A stretch of 64,000 nucleotides of DNA from Variovorax paradoxus (GTDB lineage: Bacteria; Pseudomonadota; Gammaproteobacteria; Burkholderiales; Burkholderiaceae_C): NCBI RefSeq assembly GCF_009498455.1, contig NZ_CP045644.1, positions 124,001 through 188,000 on the forward strand, in the 5' to 3' direction. Shown here in pieces: positions 27,515-35,965 of the stretch. Under the pieces are notes generated by a model. The model was not told the DNA's origin. It saw only the letters and a program-made list of their open reading frames with translations, and searched no databases. Positions within the stretch are counted from its first letter, which is position 1; each line of letters begins with the position of its first letter. The position numbers were made by a program, and so were the translations under genes.

Positions 27515-28543
27515 ATGACCTCGCTCACTCGCCTGAACCGCCGCAGTGCACTGCGCACGCTTTCCGCCCTCCCCGCCGCCGGCATCGTGTCGGCCGTGCC
27601 GCGCATCGCGCGCGCCGCGGAGTTCTCGTACAAGTACGGCAACAACCTGCCGCTGAGCCATCCGCTGAACATCCGCGCGCAGGAAGCCGCGGACCGCATC
27701 GCCAAGGAAACCAAGGGCCGGGTCGAGATCAAGATCTTCCCGAACAACCAGCTGGGCGGCGACACCGACATGCTCGCGCAGGTGCGCTCGGGCGGCATCG
27801 AGTTCTTCACGCCCTCGGCACTCGTCATCGCCACGCTCGTGCCCGTGGCGGCCATCAACGCGGTGGGCTTTGCGTTCAACGACTACAGCCAGGTGTGGGC
27901 CGCGATGGACGGCAAGGTCGGCGCGCACGTGCGCGGCGCCATCGCCAAGTCGCGCCTCTATGCCTTCGAGAAGATGTGGGACAACGGCTTTCGCCAGACC
28001 ACGAGCAGCAAGGCGGCCGTCGCGAACGCCAAGGACATGGACGGCCTGAAGATCCGCGTGCCGGTGAGCCCGCTGTCGATCTCGATGTTCAAGGGCCTGG
28101 GCGCCGCGCCCGCGAGCCTGCAGTTCAGCGAGGTGTATTCCGCGCTGCAAACGAAGATCGTCGATGCGCAAGAAAACCCGCTGCCGATCATCCAGGTCGC
28201 CAAGCTCTTCGAGGTGCAGAAGTTCTGCTCGCTCACGAATCACATCTGGGACGGCTACTGGTTCATTGCCAACGGCCGCGCATGGGACGCCTTGCCCGCC
28301 GACCTGAAGACCATCGTCGCGCGCGCCATCAACGACGCCGGCATGCAGCAGCGCGAAGACATCAAGAAGCTCAACGACTCGGTGGTCGGCGACCTGCAGG
28401 CCAAGGGCCTCACCATCAACCGCCCCACGGCCGACAGCTTCCGCGCCAAGCTGCGCGAATCGGGCTTCTACGGCGAGTGGAAGGGCCGCTTCGGTCCCGA
28501 GGCCTGGGCGCTGCTCGAAGGCACCGTCGGCAAGCTGGCTTGA
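27515..28543 (+). CDS. TRAP transporter substrate-binding protein (DctP type)
   Basis: 342 residues, ATG with GGAGAC 8 bases upstream. N-terminal export signal with a twin-arginine-like NRRSALRTL followed by a hydrophobic stretch and ARA cleavage site near residue 35. The mature protein has the DctP family features: YGNNLPLSHPLNIRAQEAADRIAKETKGRVEI, the QLGGDTDMLAQVRSGGIEF segment, and a conserved Arg in LKIRVPVSP that salt-bridges the carboxylate of the ligand. It is the periplasmic receptor for the permease encoded next, presumably bringing in a sugar acid. Confidence 0.93.
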   Translation: MTSLTRLNRRSALRTLSALPAAGIVSAVPRIARAAEFSYKYGNNLPLSHPLNIRAQEAADRIAKETKGRVEIKIFPNNQLGGDTDMLAQVRSGGIEFFTPSALVIATLVPVAAINAVGFAFNDYSQVWAAMDGKVGAHVRGAIAKSRLYAFEKMWDNGFRQTTSSKAAVANAKDMDGLKIRVPVSPLSISMFKGLGAAPASLQFSEVYSALQTKIVDAQENPLPIIQVAKLFEVQKFCSLTNHIWDGYWFIANGRAWDALPADLKTIVARAINDAGMQQREDIKKLNDSVVGDLQAKGLTINRPTADSFRAKLRESGFYGEWKGRFGPEAWALLEGTVGKLA

Positions 28544-28549
28544 GCGGCC

Positions 28550-30445
28550 ATGGTGCATGAATCGACTTTCGAAGCGGCGCCGTTCGTCGGTGCCGGCTCT
28601 TCGGCCAACGCACTGAGCGGCATCGCCGGGCGCGCCGACCGCGTGATCGGCGGCGCCGTCGAGGCCTTGGCGGCGCTGCTGGTGCTGGCCGAAATCTGCG
28701 TGCTGTTCGCGGGCGTGGTGTCGCGCTATGTGTTCCATGCACCGCTGGTGTGGTCGGACGAGCTCGCGTCGATCCTCTTTCTCTGGCTTTCGATGCTGGG
28801 CGCCGTGGTGGCGCTGCGGCGCGGCGAGCACATGCGCATGACGGCGCTGCTGCAGAAGGTGAAGCCGTCGACGCGCGCCATGCTCGATGCGTTCGCCATC
28901 GCCGCATCGATCGCGTTCCTCGTGCTGATCGTCTGGCCGTCGATCGACTACGCGCACGAAGAGTCGTTCATCGTCACGCCCGCGCTGGAGATCAGCAACG
29001 CCTGGCGCGCCGCGGCCATTCCAGCGGGCATCGGCATCATGCTGGTGATGGCACTGCTGCGGCTGCTGCGCGTATGCACGGGCAGGCAGATAGCCGTCGC
29101 GGTGCTCGGCATGGCCGCGCTGGTCGGCATCTTCTGGCTCGCGGCGCCGCTGTTCGCGACGCTCGGCAAGTTCAACCTCGTGATCTTCTTCGTGGTCGTG
29201 GTGGCCGCCACCGTACTCTCGGGCGTGCCCATCGCGTTCTCGTTCGCGCTCGCCACCTTCGGCTACCTCGCGCTCACCACGCGCACGCCGCTGCTGGTGA
29301 TGGTGGGGCGGCTCGATGAAGGCATGTCGCACCTCATCCTGCTCGCGGTGCCGCTCTTCATCTTCCTGGGCGCGCTCATCGAAATGACGGGCATGGCGCG
29401 CGCCATGATCCAGTTCCTCGCGAGCCTGCTGGGCCATGTGCGCGGCGGCCTCTCGTATGTGCTGATCGGCGCGATGTACCTGGTGTCGGGCATCTCGGGC
29501 TCCAAGATCGCCGACATGGCGGCCATTGCGCCCGTGCTGTTCCCCGAGATGGTCAAGCGCGGCGCCAAGCCCGGCGACCTCGTGGCGCTGCTTTCGGCCA
29601 CCGGCGCGCAAACCGAGACCATTCCGCCGTCGATCGTGCTCATCACCATCGGCTCGGTCACGGGCATCTCGATTGCGGCGCTGTTCACAGGCGGCCTGCT
29701 GCCAGCCGTGGTCCTGGGCATAGCGCTGTGCGTGGTCGTGTGGTGGCGCTACCGCCGCGAAGATCTGAGCGGCGTGCAGCGCTACAGCAAGCGCGAGATC
29801 GGCAAGCTGCTGATGGTCGCGCTGCCCGCGGTGCTGCTGCCCTTCGTGATCCGCGCCGCGGTGGTCGAGGGCGTGGCCACGGCCACCGAGGTGTCGACCA
29901 TCGGCATCGTGTATTCGGCGCTGGTCGGGCTCTTCGTCTATCGGCAGTTCGACTGGAAGCGGCTGAAGCCGATGCTGATCGACACCGCCTCGCTCTCGGG
30001 CGCGATCATCTTCATCGTCGGCTGCGCCACGGCGATGGCCTGGGGCCTCACGCAGTCGGGCTTCTCGCAGGACCTGGCGCGCATCATGGGCGCGCTGCCA
30101 GGCGGCGCGTATGGCTTCCTCGCTGTATCGATCGTCGCGTTCATCGTGCTGGGCAGCGTGCTCGAGGGCATTCCGGCCATCGTGCTGTTCGGACCGCTCC
30201 TCTTTCCCATCGCCAAGGCCGCGGGCGTGCACGAGGTGCACTACGCGATGGTCGTGATCTTCTCGATGGGCATCGGCCTCTTCGCGCCGCCCTTCGGCGT
30301 CGGCTACTACGGCGCGTGCGCCGTGAGCAAGGTCAACCCCGACGAGGGCATCCGCCACATCTGGGGCTACATCGCCGCGATGCTGGTGGGCCTCATCGTC
30401 GTGGCCGCCTTCCCGTGGTTCTCGACCGGCTTCCTCAAGTTCTGA
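28550..30445 (+). CDS. TRAP transporter permease, fused small and large subunits (DctQM)
   Basis: 631 residues, starting 6 bases after the dctP stop. The N-terminal 200 residues carry the four-helix DctQ part (LLVLAEICVLFAGVVSRYVFHAPLVWSDELASILFLWLSMLG), and the remainder the twelve-helix DctM part (FALATFGYLALTTRTPLLVMVGRLDEGMSHLILLAVPLFIFLGALIE, and IPPSIVLITIGSVTGISI). Sodium-coupled uptake across the inner membrane is the family role. Fusion of the two subunits is seen in many TRAP systems. It belongs to the LacI-controlled operon. Confidence 0.93.
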   Translation: MVHESTFEAAPFVGAGSSANALSGIAGRADRVIGGAVEALAALLVLAEICVLFAGVVSRYVFHAPLVWSDELASILFLWLSMLGAVVALRRGEHMRMTALLQKVKPSTRAMLDAFAIAASIAFLVLIVWPSIDYAHEESFIVTPALEISNAWRAAAIPAGIGIMLVMALLRLLRVCTGRQIAVAVLGMAALVGIFWLAAPLFATLGKFNLVIFFVVVVAATVLSGVPIAFSFALATFGYLALTTRTPLLVMVGRLDEGMSHLILLAVPLFIFLGALIEMTGMARAMIQFLASLLGHVRGGLSYVLIGAMYLVSGISGSKIADMAAIAPVLFPEMVKRGAKPGDLVALLSATGAQTETIPPSIVLITIGSVTGISIAALFTGGLLPAVVLGIALCVVVWWRYRREDLSGVQRYSKREIGKLLMVALPAVLLPFVIRAAVVEGVATATEVSTIGIVYSALVGLFVYRQFDWKRLKPMLIDTASLSGAIIFIVGCATAMAWGLTQSGFSQDLARIMGALPGGAYGFLAVSIVAFIVLGSVLEGIPAIVLFGPLLFPIAKAAGVHEVHYAMVVIFSMGIGLFAPPFGVGYYGACAVSKVNPDEGIRHIWGYIAAMLVGLIVVAAFPWFSTGFLKF

Positions 30446-30482
30446 CCACAACAACACACTCACATCACCGGAGCCAATTGCA

Positions 30483-31022
30483 ATGAGTCGATTCCTCGGC
30501 GAGATCCGCCAGCTGGGCTATGTCGTGCACGACATCGAAGCCGCCATGGACTACTGGAGCACCACGCTGGGCGTGGGCCCGTGGTTCTACAACCCCAAGG
30601 TGCCCATCAAGAACTACCGCTACAACGGTGAAGCACACGAGCCGCACAACTCGGTGGCGCTGGCCAATTCGGGCTACGTGCAGGTCGAGCTGATCCAGAC
30701 GCGCAACGACGTGCCCTCGATGTACCGCGACTTCCTCCAGGCCGGGCGCACCGGACTGCAGCACGTCGCCTACTGGACCGCCGACTACGACGCCGACCTC
30801 GCGCGCCTCACCGCGCAGGGCTTCAAGCCCGTGATGAGCGGCGAAGTGGGCGAGCGCGGCCGCTTCATCTATTTCGACACCGAGTACCACCCGGGCACGG
30901 TGATCGAACTGTCCGAAGTGGCGGGGCCCAAGGGCAAGATGTTCGACCTGATCCGCAGCGCCTCCGAGGGCTGGGACGGCAGCGAGCCCGTGCGGCCCTT
31001 CCCCGACCTGAGCAAGCTGTGA
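30483..31022 (+). CDS. VOC-family protein (glyoxalase/epimerase fold)
   Basis: 179 residues. Two beta-alpha-beta-beta-beta modules are visible: IRQLGYVVHDIEAAMDYWSTTLGVGPWF at the start and TGLQHVAYWTADYDADLARLTAQGF in the middle, with a C-terminal TVIELSE supplying the likely Glu metal ligand. Family members include methylmalonyl-CoA epimerase, glyoxalase I and dioxygenases, all using one metal ion. The specific reaction is not evident. The stop overlaps the GTG start of the RuBisCO-like gene (GTGA), so it is made together with that enzyme and is likely an isomerase or epimerase in the same pathway. Confidence 0.82.
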   Translation: MSRFLGEIRQLGYVVHDIEAAMDYWSTTLGVGPWFYNPKVPIKNYRYNGEAHEPHNSVALANSGYVQVELIQTRNDVPSMYRDFLQAGRTGLQHVAYWTADYDADLARLTAQGFKPVMSGEVGERGRFIYFDTEYHPGTVIELSEVAGPKGKMFDLIRSASEGWDGSEPVRPFPDLSKL

Positions 31023-32293
31023 CGATGGTGGCCGAACGCATCCGCGCGCGCTACCTGATCGAGACGCCGGTGGACCCGGCGGCCGTCGCCGAGGTGATGG
31101 CCGGCGAGCAATCGTGTGGCACCTTCACGCGGGTCGAGGGCGAGACCGATGCGCTGCGCGAACGTGCGCGTGCGACGGTCGAGGCGATCTCCGAACTGGA
31201 ACCCGTTGCATCGCCGAGCCTGCCGAACGCGCTGCTGGAGCGCAAGGGAACGCGTGGGCCGTGGCGGCGTGCGCATGTCGACATCTCGTTTCCCATCGCG
31301 AACATCGGCGCCAACTTGCCGACGCTTGCAGCGACCGTCTCGGGCAATCTTTACGACTTGGGCGAAGTGACGGGGCTGCGGCTCGAATCGCTGCAGGTGC
31401 CGTCGGCCTATCGCGCGCAGTTCGAGATGCCGCGCGTCGGCATCGCGGGCACGCGGCACGCCACGGGTGTGGCGAGCGGCGCGCTGGTCGGCACGATCAT
31501 CAAGCCGAACGTGGGGCTCTCCGCCGCGGAGACTGCCGCACTCGTTGAACGGCTCTGCGCCGCGGGCGTCGATTTCATCAAGGACGACGAGGTCTGCGCC
31601 GACCCCGCGCATGCGCCGCTCGCAGAGCGCGTCCCCGCCGTGATGGCGGTCGTGCGTGCGCACCAGGAGCGCACCGGCAAGCACGTGATGGTGGCCTTCA
31701 ACATCACCGACGAAACCGACGCGATGAAGCGCCATGCCGATCTCGTGGAGCGCGAAGGCGGCTCCTGCGTGATGGCCAGTCTCAACTGGTGCGGGCACTC
31801 GGGCATCCAGACGCTGCGGCGCCACACGGGCCTTGCGCTGCACGGCCACCGCAACGGCTACGGAGCGCTGTCGCGGCATCCGCTGCTGGGCATTTCGTTC
31901 CAGGCGTATCAGACGCTCTGGCGCCTCGCGGGCGTGGACCACATGCACGTGCACGGCCTGCAGGGCAAGTTCTCGCAGCCCGACAGCGAGGTCATCGAAT
32001 CGGCGCGCGACTGCTTCACGCCGCTCACCGACGCGGCGGACGACCGCGTGATGCCCGCCTTTTCGTCGGGCCAGTGGGCGGGCACCGTGCCCGCCACCTG
32101 GGCCGCCATCGGCAGCGACGACCTGCTCTTCATGGCGGGCGGCGGCATCCTCGCGCATCCCGACGGCGCCGAGGCCGGCGTGACGAGCATCCGCCAGGCG
32201 TGGACGGCCGCGCGCGCGGGCACGGCGCTGAAAGACGCCGCGAAGCACGCGCCCGAACTCGAGCGCGCCCTCGCCTTCTTCGGCAAGCCATGA
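31019..32293 (+). CDS. oiaX: RuBisCO-like protein, probable 3-oxo-isoapionate-4-phosphate decarboxylase
   Basis: 424 residues from the GTG at 31019 (an ATG two codons on is the alternative). RuBisCO large-chain fold with key positions kept: Lys162 in TIIKPNVGLS (spinach 175), Lys188-Asp190-Glu191 in FIKDDE (201/203/204, the carbamylated metal site), His277-Arg278 (294/295) and loop-6 Lys317 in LQGKF (334). The second lysine of KPK is Asn. Form IV enzymes of the OiaX type decarboxylate 3-oxo-isoapionate 4-phosphate to L-erythrulose 1-phosphate. The neighbouring DUF1537 kinase and TRAP uptake genes support that call; the substrate is inferred from context, not proved. Confidence 0.72.
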   Translation: MTMVAERIRARYLIETPVDPAAVAEVMAGEQSCGTFTRVEGETDALRERARATVEAISELEPVASPSLPNALLERKGTRGPWRRAHVDISFPIANIGANLPTLAATVSGNLYDLGEVTGLRLESLQVPSAYRAQFEMPRVGIAGTRHATGVASGALVGTIIKPNVGLSAAETAALVERLCAAGVDFIKDDEVCADPAHAPLAERVPAVMAVVRAHQERTGKHVMVAFNITDETDAMKRHADLVEREGGSCVMASLNWCGHSGIQTLRRHTGLALHGHRNGYGALSRHPLLGISFQAYQTLWRLAGVDHMHVHGLQGKFSQPDSEVIESARDCFTPLTDAADDRVMPAFSSGQWAGTVPATWAAIGSDDLLFMAGGGILAHPDGAEAGVTSIRQAWTAARAGTALKDAAKHAPELERALAFFGKP

Positions 32294-33618
32294 CGCAGGC
32301 CCCGGCTGTCGTCTACTACGGCGACGATTTCACGGGCGCGACCGACACGCTCGGCACCGCGGCCCGCGCAGGCCTGCGTGCCCTGCTGTTCCTGAAGACG
32401 CCCGATGCCGCGCGGCTCGAGCGCGTGGGCCCGCTCGATGTGCTGGGCATCGCGGGCGCAGCGCGCGCCATGACGCCGGATGAGATGCAGGTCGAACTGG
32501 CACCCGTCGCTGCGCTGTTCCGCTCGCTCGGCGCGCGCGTGCTGCACTACAAGACCTGCTCGACCTTCGACAGCGCACCGCACATCGGCTCGATCGGCGC
32601 TGCGGTGCGCGCCTTGCGCAGTGCGGTCGAAGCGCCTTGGACTGCGATCGTCGGCGGGCAACCCAACCTGGGTCGGCATTGCCTGTTCGGCAACCTGTTC
32701 GCGGCGGCAGGCGCGGGCGGCGAAGTGTTCCGCATCGACCGCCATCCGACGATGAGCCGGCACCCTGTGACGCCGATGCACGAGGCGGACTTGCGGCGGC
32801 ATCTGGCCGAGCAAGGGCTGGCCGACGTGCATTCCATGCCTTTCACGGCGGCGTCGAAAGGTAGTGCGGCACTCGACGCTACGCTGCAACGCGCGCTTCA
32901 ACCGCCCTCACCCGCTACGTCACCTGACGCCGTGCTGTTCGACGTGGTCGATGCCGCGCAGCTCGCGACCATCGGCCAGGTGCTGTGGGCGCGGGCACAG
33001 CGCAACACCTTGCTCGCGGTAGGACCGAGCAGCGTGGTCGACGCGCTGGCTCCCGCGCTGGGCTCACGCAACGGCGCTGAGCTCGCGCAGCGGGTCGTGA
33101 CGCCCGCGCCAGGTCCGGTGCTTGTGCTTGCGGGAAGCCTGTCGCCTGTCACAGCCCGGCAGGTCGCCGCGGCACGGTCCTTCGATACCGTGTGGCTCGA
33201 CGCGTCAGCGATGGCGCAGAGGGACGCCGCCACGCTGGAACGTCATGCACGAAACATCGCGAACGGGCTCGCCAACGGCCGCAACGTGCTGGCCTGCACC
33301 CGTCCGCTCGATCCGTTGCCGCTGGCGCCCAGCATCGATGCCCAGGCCCTCGCGCGCGCCGGTGGCGAACTCCTGGCCCGCGTGCTGGCCATCGTGCCGC
33401 TGCAACGCGTGGGCATTGCCGGCGGCGACACCTCGAGCCATGCCGTGCAGGCGCTCGACGCCTGGGGGCTTTCGTACGTGGCGGACCTCGGCGCAGGCAC
33501 GTCGTTGTGCCGCGTGCACAGCGACGAGGCGGCGCTCGACGGCCTGGAGATCATGCTGAAGGGCGGGCAGATGGGCTCGGACGACGTGTTCGAGCGCCTG
33601 GTGCACGGCTCGTCCTAG
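32290..33618 (+). CDS. oiaK: DUF1537 four-carbon-acid-sugar kinase family, probable 3-oxo-isoapionate kinase
   Basis: 442 residues; ATG at 32290 overlaps the preceding stop (ATGA). The N-terminal substrate domain opens with YYGDDFTGATDTLGTAARAGL, and has HYKTCSTFDSAPHIGSIG; the C-terminal nucleotide-binding domain has LVLAGSLSPVTARQV and GIAGGDTSSHAVQAL, ending with EIMLKGGQMGSDDVFERL. DUF1537 kinases phosphorylate four-carbon sugar acids or, as OiaK, 3-oxo-isoapionate with ATP. Coupling to the RuBisCO-like gene supports the OiaK role. It is the last gene of the operon, followed by a strong terminator. Confidence 0.75.
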   Translation: MTQAPAVVYYGDDFTGATDTLGTAARAGLRALLFLKTPDAARLERVGPLDVLGIAGAARAMTPDEMQVELAPVAALFRSLGARVLHYKTCSTFDSAPHIGSIGAAVRALRSAVEAPWTAIVGGQPNLGRHCLFGNLFAAAGAGGEVFRIDRHPTMSRHPVTPMHEADLRRHLAEQGLADVHSMPFTAASKGSAALDATLQRALQPPSPATSPDAVLFDVVDAAQLATIGQVLWARAQRNTLLAVGPSSVVDALAPALGSRNGAELAQRVVTPAPGPVLVLAGSLSPVTARQVAAARSFDTVWLDASAMAQRDAATLERHARNIANGLANGRNVLACTRPLDPLPLAPSIDAQALARAGGELLARVLAIVPLQRVGIAGGDTSSHAVQALDAWGLSYVADLGAGTSLCRVHSDEAALDGLEIMLKGGQMGSDDVFERLVHGSS

Positions 33619-33649
33619 GCTGGCGCCGCACTCCCCTCCCAGGACAAAG

Positions 33650-33686
33650 AAAAAGCCCGACAACGCAGGACGTTGTCGGGCTTTTT
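33650..33686. terminator. Bidirectional rho-independent terminator
   Basis: A 16-base arm AAAAAGCCCGACAACG (33650-33665) pairs perfectly with the arm at 33671-33686 around a CAGGA loop. A-run on one side and T-run on the other make it work both for the kinase operon (plus) and for the tRNA/sspB direction (minus). Confidence 0.92.
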
Positions 33687-33689
33687 GTC

Positions 33690-33765
33690 TGGTGCCGCTT
33701 GTCGGAATCGAACTGACGACCTTCCGCTTACAAGGCGGGTGCTCTACCAATTGAGCTAAAGCGGC
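33690..33765 (-). tRNA. tRNA-Thr (TGT)
   Basis: 76 bases with encoded CCA. Acceptor stem GCCGCTT / AAGCGGC, D-stem GCTC / GAGC, anticodon loop CTTGTAA giving anticodon TGT, T-arm GTTCGATTC. Very close in pattern to E. coli thrU. One mismatch (C-A) at the top of the anticodon stem. Confidence 0.95.
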
Positions 33766-33796
33766 TGAAAGAAAACAGTGTTGGAGAAGATTCTAA

Positions 33797-33820
33797 GCGG
33801 CCGGCTTTGGGGCCGACCGC
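33797..33820 (-). terminator. Probable terminator of sspB
   Basis: On the minus strand GCGGTCGGC (33820-33812) pairs with GCCGGCCGC (33805-33797), with one G-T-type pair, around a 6-base loop, and the following bases are T-rich (TTAGAATCTTCT). It begins 4 bases after the sspB stop. Confidence 0.55.
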
Positions 33821-33824
33821 GTGG

Positions 33825-34403
33825 TCACTTGACGCGCTTCAGCGACGGCCTGGCGCCACCGCCGGCCGGTGGACGCGGCGGCTCGTCGGTCGGGTCGGCC
33901 GGCTCCGAGCCGGTATCGACCGCCTCGTCATCGTCCTCGCCCGTCACCAGATGGAACACCTTGTTGGCGTCGCCTTCGGTGCCGCGCGAGGCATCGCGCA
34001 GCGGCATGCGCGACGCACTGGCCGGGGAGGCAGCATTCGTGGCAGCGTCGGTTCCACCATCGTCCAACGTGGCAGCCGGCACCGGTGCCGGAAACGCCAT
34101 GCCCTGGCCGTTTTCACGGGCGTAGATCGCGATCACGCGGCCGACCGGCACGCTGATCTCGCGCGCCGTGCCTGCGAAGCGGGCCTTGAACTCGATGAAG
34201 TCGTTGCCCAGCTTCAGCGAGCTGGTCGCGTCGAAGCTGATGTTCAGCACGATCTCGCCGTTCTTCACGTACTCGCGCGGCACCTGGACGGTGTCGTCGA
34301 CCAACACCGCGACATAGGGCGTGAACCCGTTGTCGGTGCACCACTCGTACAGCGCCCGGATGAGGTACGGGCGGGTGGAAGAGGACTCGAGCGCGTTGAT
34401 CAT
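33825..34403 (-). CDS. sspB: ClpXP protease specificity-enhancing factor SspB
   Basis: 192 residues. The folded N-terminal domain (1-110) matches SspB: TRPYLIRALYEWCTDNGFTPYVAVLVDDTVQVPREYVKNGEIVLNISFDATSSLKLGND in outline, ending in PVGRVIAIYARENGQGM. A long acidic, Pro-rich linker follows, and the C-terminal tip (PSLKRVK) is the short basic/hydrophobic tail that docks onto the ClpX zinc-binding domain. SspB delivers ssrA-tagged proteins to ClpXP. It follows sspA by 41 bases as in other proteobacteria. Confidence 0.95.
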   Translation of the reverse strand: MINALESSSTRPYLIRALYEWCTDNGFTPYVAVLVDDTVQVPREYVKNGEIVLNISFDATSSLKLGNDFIEFKARFAGTAREISVPVGRVIAIYARENGQGMAFPAPVPAATLDDGGTDAATNAASPASASRMPLRDASRGTEGDANKVFHLVTGEDDDEAVDTGSEPADPTDEPPRPPAGGGARPSLKRVK

Positions 34404-34444
34404 GAAGGACGGCGAATTACGAGGAAAGCAAGCACGCAGCTTAC

Positions 34445-35056
34445 TTACTTGCGCATGACCTTTTCAGACGGGGTCAGCGCTTCGATGTAGGCCGGGCGCG
34501 AGAAGATGCGCTCGGCGTACTTCAGCAGCGGTGCCGCGTTCTTGCTGAGGTCGATGCCGTAGTAGTCGAGACGCCACAGCAGCGGCGCGATGGCCACGTC
34601 GAGCATCGAGAAGTTGTCGCCCAGCATGTACTTGTTCTTGAGGAACACGGGCGCGAGCTGCGTGAGGCGGTCGCGGATGTGCGAGCGTGCCTTTTCGATG
34701 GCCTTGTCGTTGCCTTTGGTGGTGCGGTTCTCGAGCGTGGCCACATGCACGAACAGTTCCTTCTCGAAGTTGAGCAGGAACAGGCGCACGCGGGCGCGGT
34801 CGACCGGGTCGCCGGGCATCAGTTGCGGATGCGGAAAGCGCTCGTCGATGTACTCGTTGATGATGTTCGACTCGTACAGGATCAGGTCGCGCTCGACCAG
34901 GATCGGCACCTGGCCGTACGGATTCATCACGCTGATGTCTTCGGGCTTGTTGTAGAGATCGACGTCGCGGATCTCGAAATCCATGCCCTTTTCGAACAAC
35001 ACGAAGCGGCAACGGTGGGAGAAGGGGCAGGTCGTTCCTGAATACAAGACCATCAT
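34445..35056 (-). CDS. sspA: Stringent starvation protein A (GST-fold)
   Basis: 203 residues. Glutathione-S-transferase-like N-terminal thioredoxin fold (MVLYSGTTCPFSHRCRFVLFEKG, NPYGQVPILVERDLILYESNIINEYIDERFPHP) and an all-helical C-terminal domain. SspA binds RNA polymerase with sigma-70 and alters transcription in stationary phase and acid stress; the catalytic GST activity is lost in the family. GGAG lies 10 bases before the first of two adjacent ATG codons. Located between petC and sspB, the standard betaproteobacterial arrangement. Confidence 0.94.
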   Translation of the reverse strand: MMVLYSGTTCPFSHRCRFVLFEKGMDFEIRDVDLYNKPEDISVMNPYGQVPILVERDLILYESNIINEYIDERFPHPQLMPGDPVDRARVRLFLLNFEKELFVHVATLENRTTKGNDKAIEKARSHIRDRLTQLAPVFLKNKYMLGDNFSMLDVAIAPLLWRLDYYGIDLSKNAAPLLKYAERIFSRPAYIEALTPSEKVMRK

Positions 35057-35070
35057 GGCGAGAGACTCCT

Positions 35071-35109
35071 AAAAATCAAAAAGAGTGGGTCGCCTGGGCA
35101 ACCCACTCT
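35071..35109 (-). terminator. Rho-independent terminator of the petABC operon
   Basis: The 9-bp perfect stem AGAGTGGGT / ACCCACTCT (35082-35090 and 35101-35109) with a 10-base loop is followed on the minus strand by TTTTGATTTTT. It lies between petC and sspA, which therefore has its own promoter or depends on read-through. Confidence 0.85.
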
Positions 35110-35152
35110 GTGGGACCGGACGCACGAGGCGCCCGATCGGCGTGAACGGAAA

Positions 35153-35929
35153 TTACTTGACGTCTTTCCAGTACGAGGCGTTCAGTCGCCATACGAAAAC
35201 CACCGACATGGCCAGGAACAGCAGCACCCAGACGCCGATGCGCACACGGGTGTTCTGCGCAGGTTCGGCCATCCACTGCAGGTAGCCGACGAGGTCGCCC
35301 ACTGCGCTGTCGAACTGCACCGGGGTCAGCGTGCCCGGGGTCACTTGCTCCCACTTGCCCGAGAACACGTCAGTTGCATGGCCATGCTGCTCGACCTTGG
35401 TATAGATCGGCAGGCGCTCGCCCTGCAGTTCCCACAGCGGGTTCGGCATGGCGACGCTCGGGAACAGCAGGTTGTTCCAGCCGGTGGCCTTGGTGTCGTC
35501 GCGGTAGAAACTGCGCAGGAAGGTGTACAGGTAGTCGGGGCCCGTGCCGCCGTGGCCGGCGCGCGAACGTGCGACGAGCGTCAGGTCGGGCGGCGTGGTG
35601 CCGAACCATTCCTTGGCCTGGCGGGCGTCGATGTTGGCCTTCATGGTTTCGCCGACCTTGTCGGTCGTGAACAGAAGGTTGTCCTTGATCTGCTGCTCGC
35701 TGATGCCGATGTCCTGCAGGCGGTTGTAGCGCATGAAGGCGGCTGAGTGGCAGTTGAGGCAGTAGTTGACGAACAGCTTGGCGCCGTTCTGCAGTGCCGC
35801 CACGTCGGTGGTCTTGTTGGGCGACTTGTCCCACGCCAGACCGCCGGATTCGGCGGATGCGGTCGCGGAGAAGGTCAGGCCCAGAGCCAGACCCATGACA
35901 GCGAGCCAGCCGGAAATTCTTTTCTTCAT
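35153..35929 (-). CDS. petC: Cytochrome c1 of the bc1 complex
   Basis: 258 residues. Signal peptide 1-26 (LAVMGLALGLTFSATASA), haem c attachment motif CLNCH at 57-61, an axial Met in VAMPNPLWELQG, and a single C-terminal transmembrane helix (VWVLLFLAMSVVFVWRL) before KDVK. It carries electrons from the Rieske protein to soluble cytochrome c on the periplasmic side of the ubiquinol-cytochrome c reductase. Last gene of petABC, followed by a clear terminator. Confidence 0.97.
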   Translation of the reverse strand: MKKRISGWLAVMGLALGLTFSATASAESGGLAWDKSPNKTTDVAALQNGAKLFVNYCLNCHSAAFMRYNRLQDIGISEQQIKDNLLFTTDKVGETMKANIDARQAKEWFGTTPPDLTLVARSRAGHGGTGPDYLYTFLRSFYRDDTKATGWNNLLFPSVAMPNPLWELQGERLPIYTKVEQHGHATDVFSGKWEQVTPGTLTPVQFDSAVGDLVGYLQWMAEPAQNTRVRIGVWVLLFLAMSVVFVWRLNASYWKDVK

Positions 35930-35965
35930 CGTGTTTCTCTCAAGCTCTCTTGCACTTCTCGCGCA

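Noticed and set aside
27470..30463. A 997-codon minus-strand open frame
   Set aside because: Antisense to dctP and dctQM, rich in His/Arg/Glu, without any recognisable domain, while the plus strand encodes a full TRAP transporter.
33205..33750. A minus-strand frame reading through the tRNA-Thr
   Set aside because: Its N-terminus is the translated tRNA gene and the remainder is antisense to the kinase gene.
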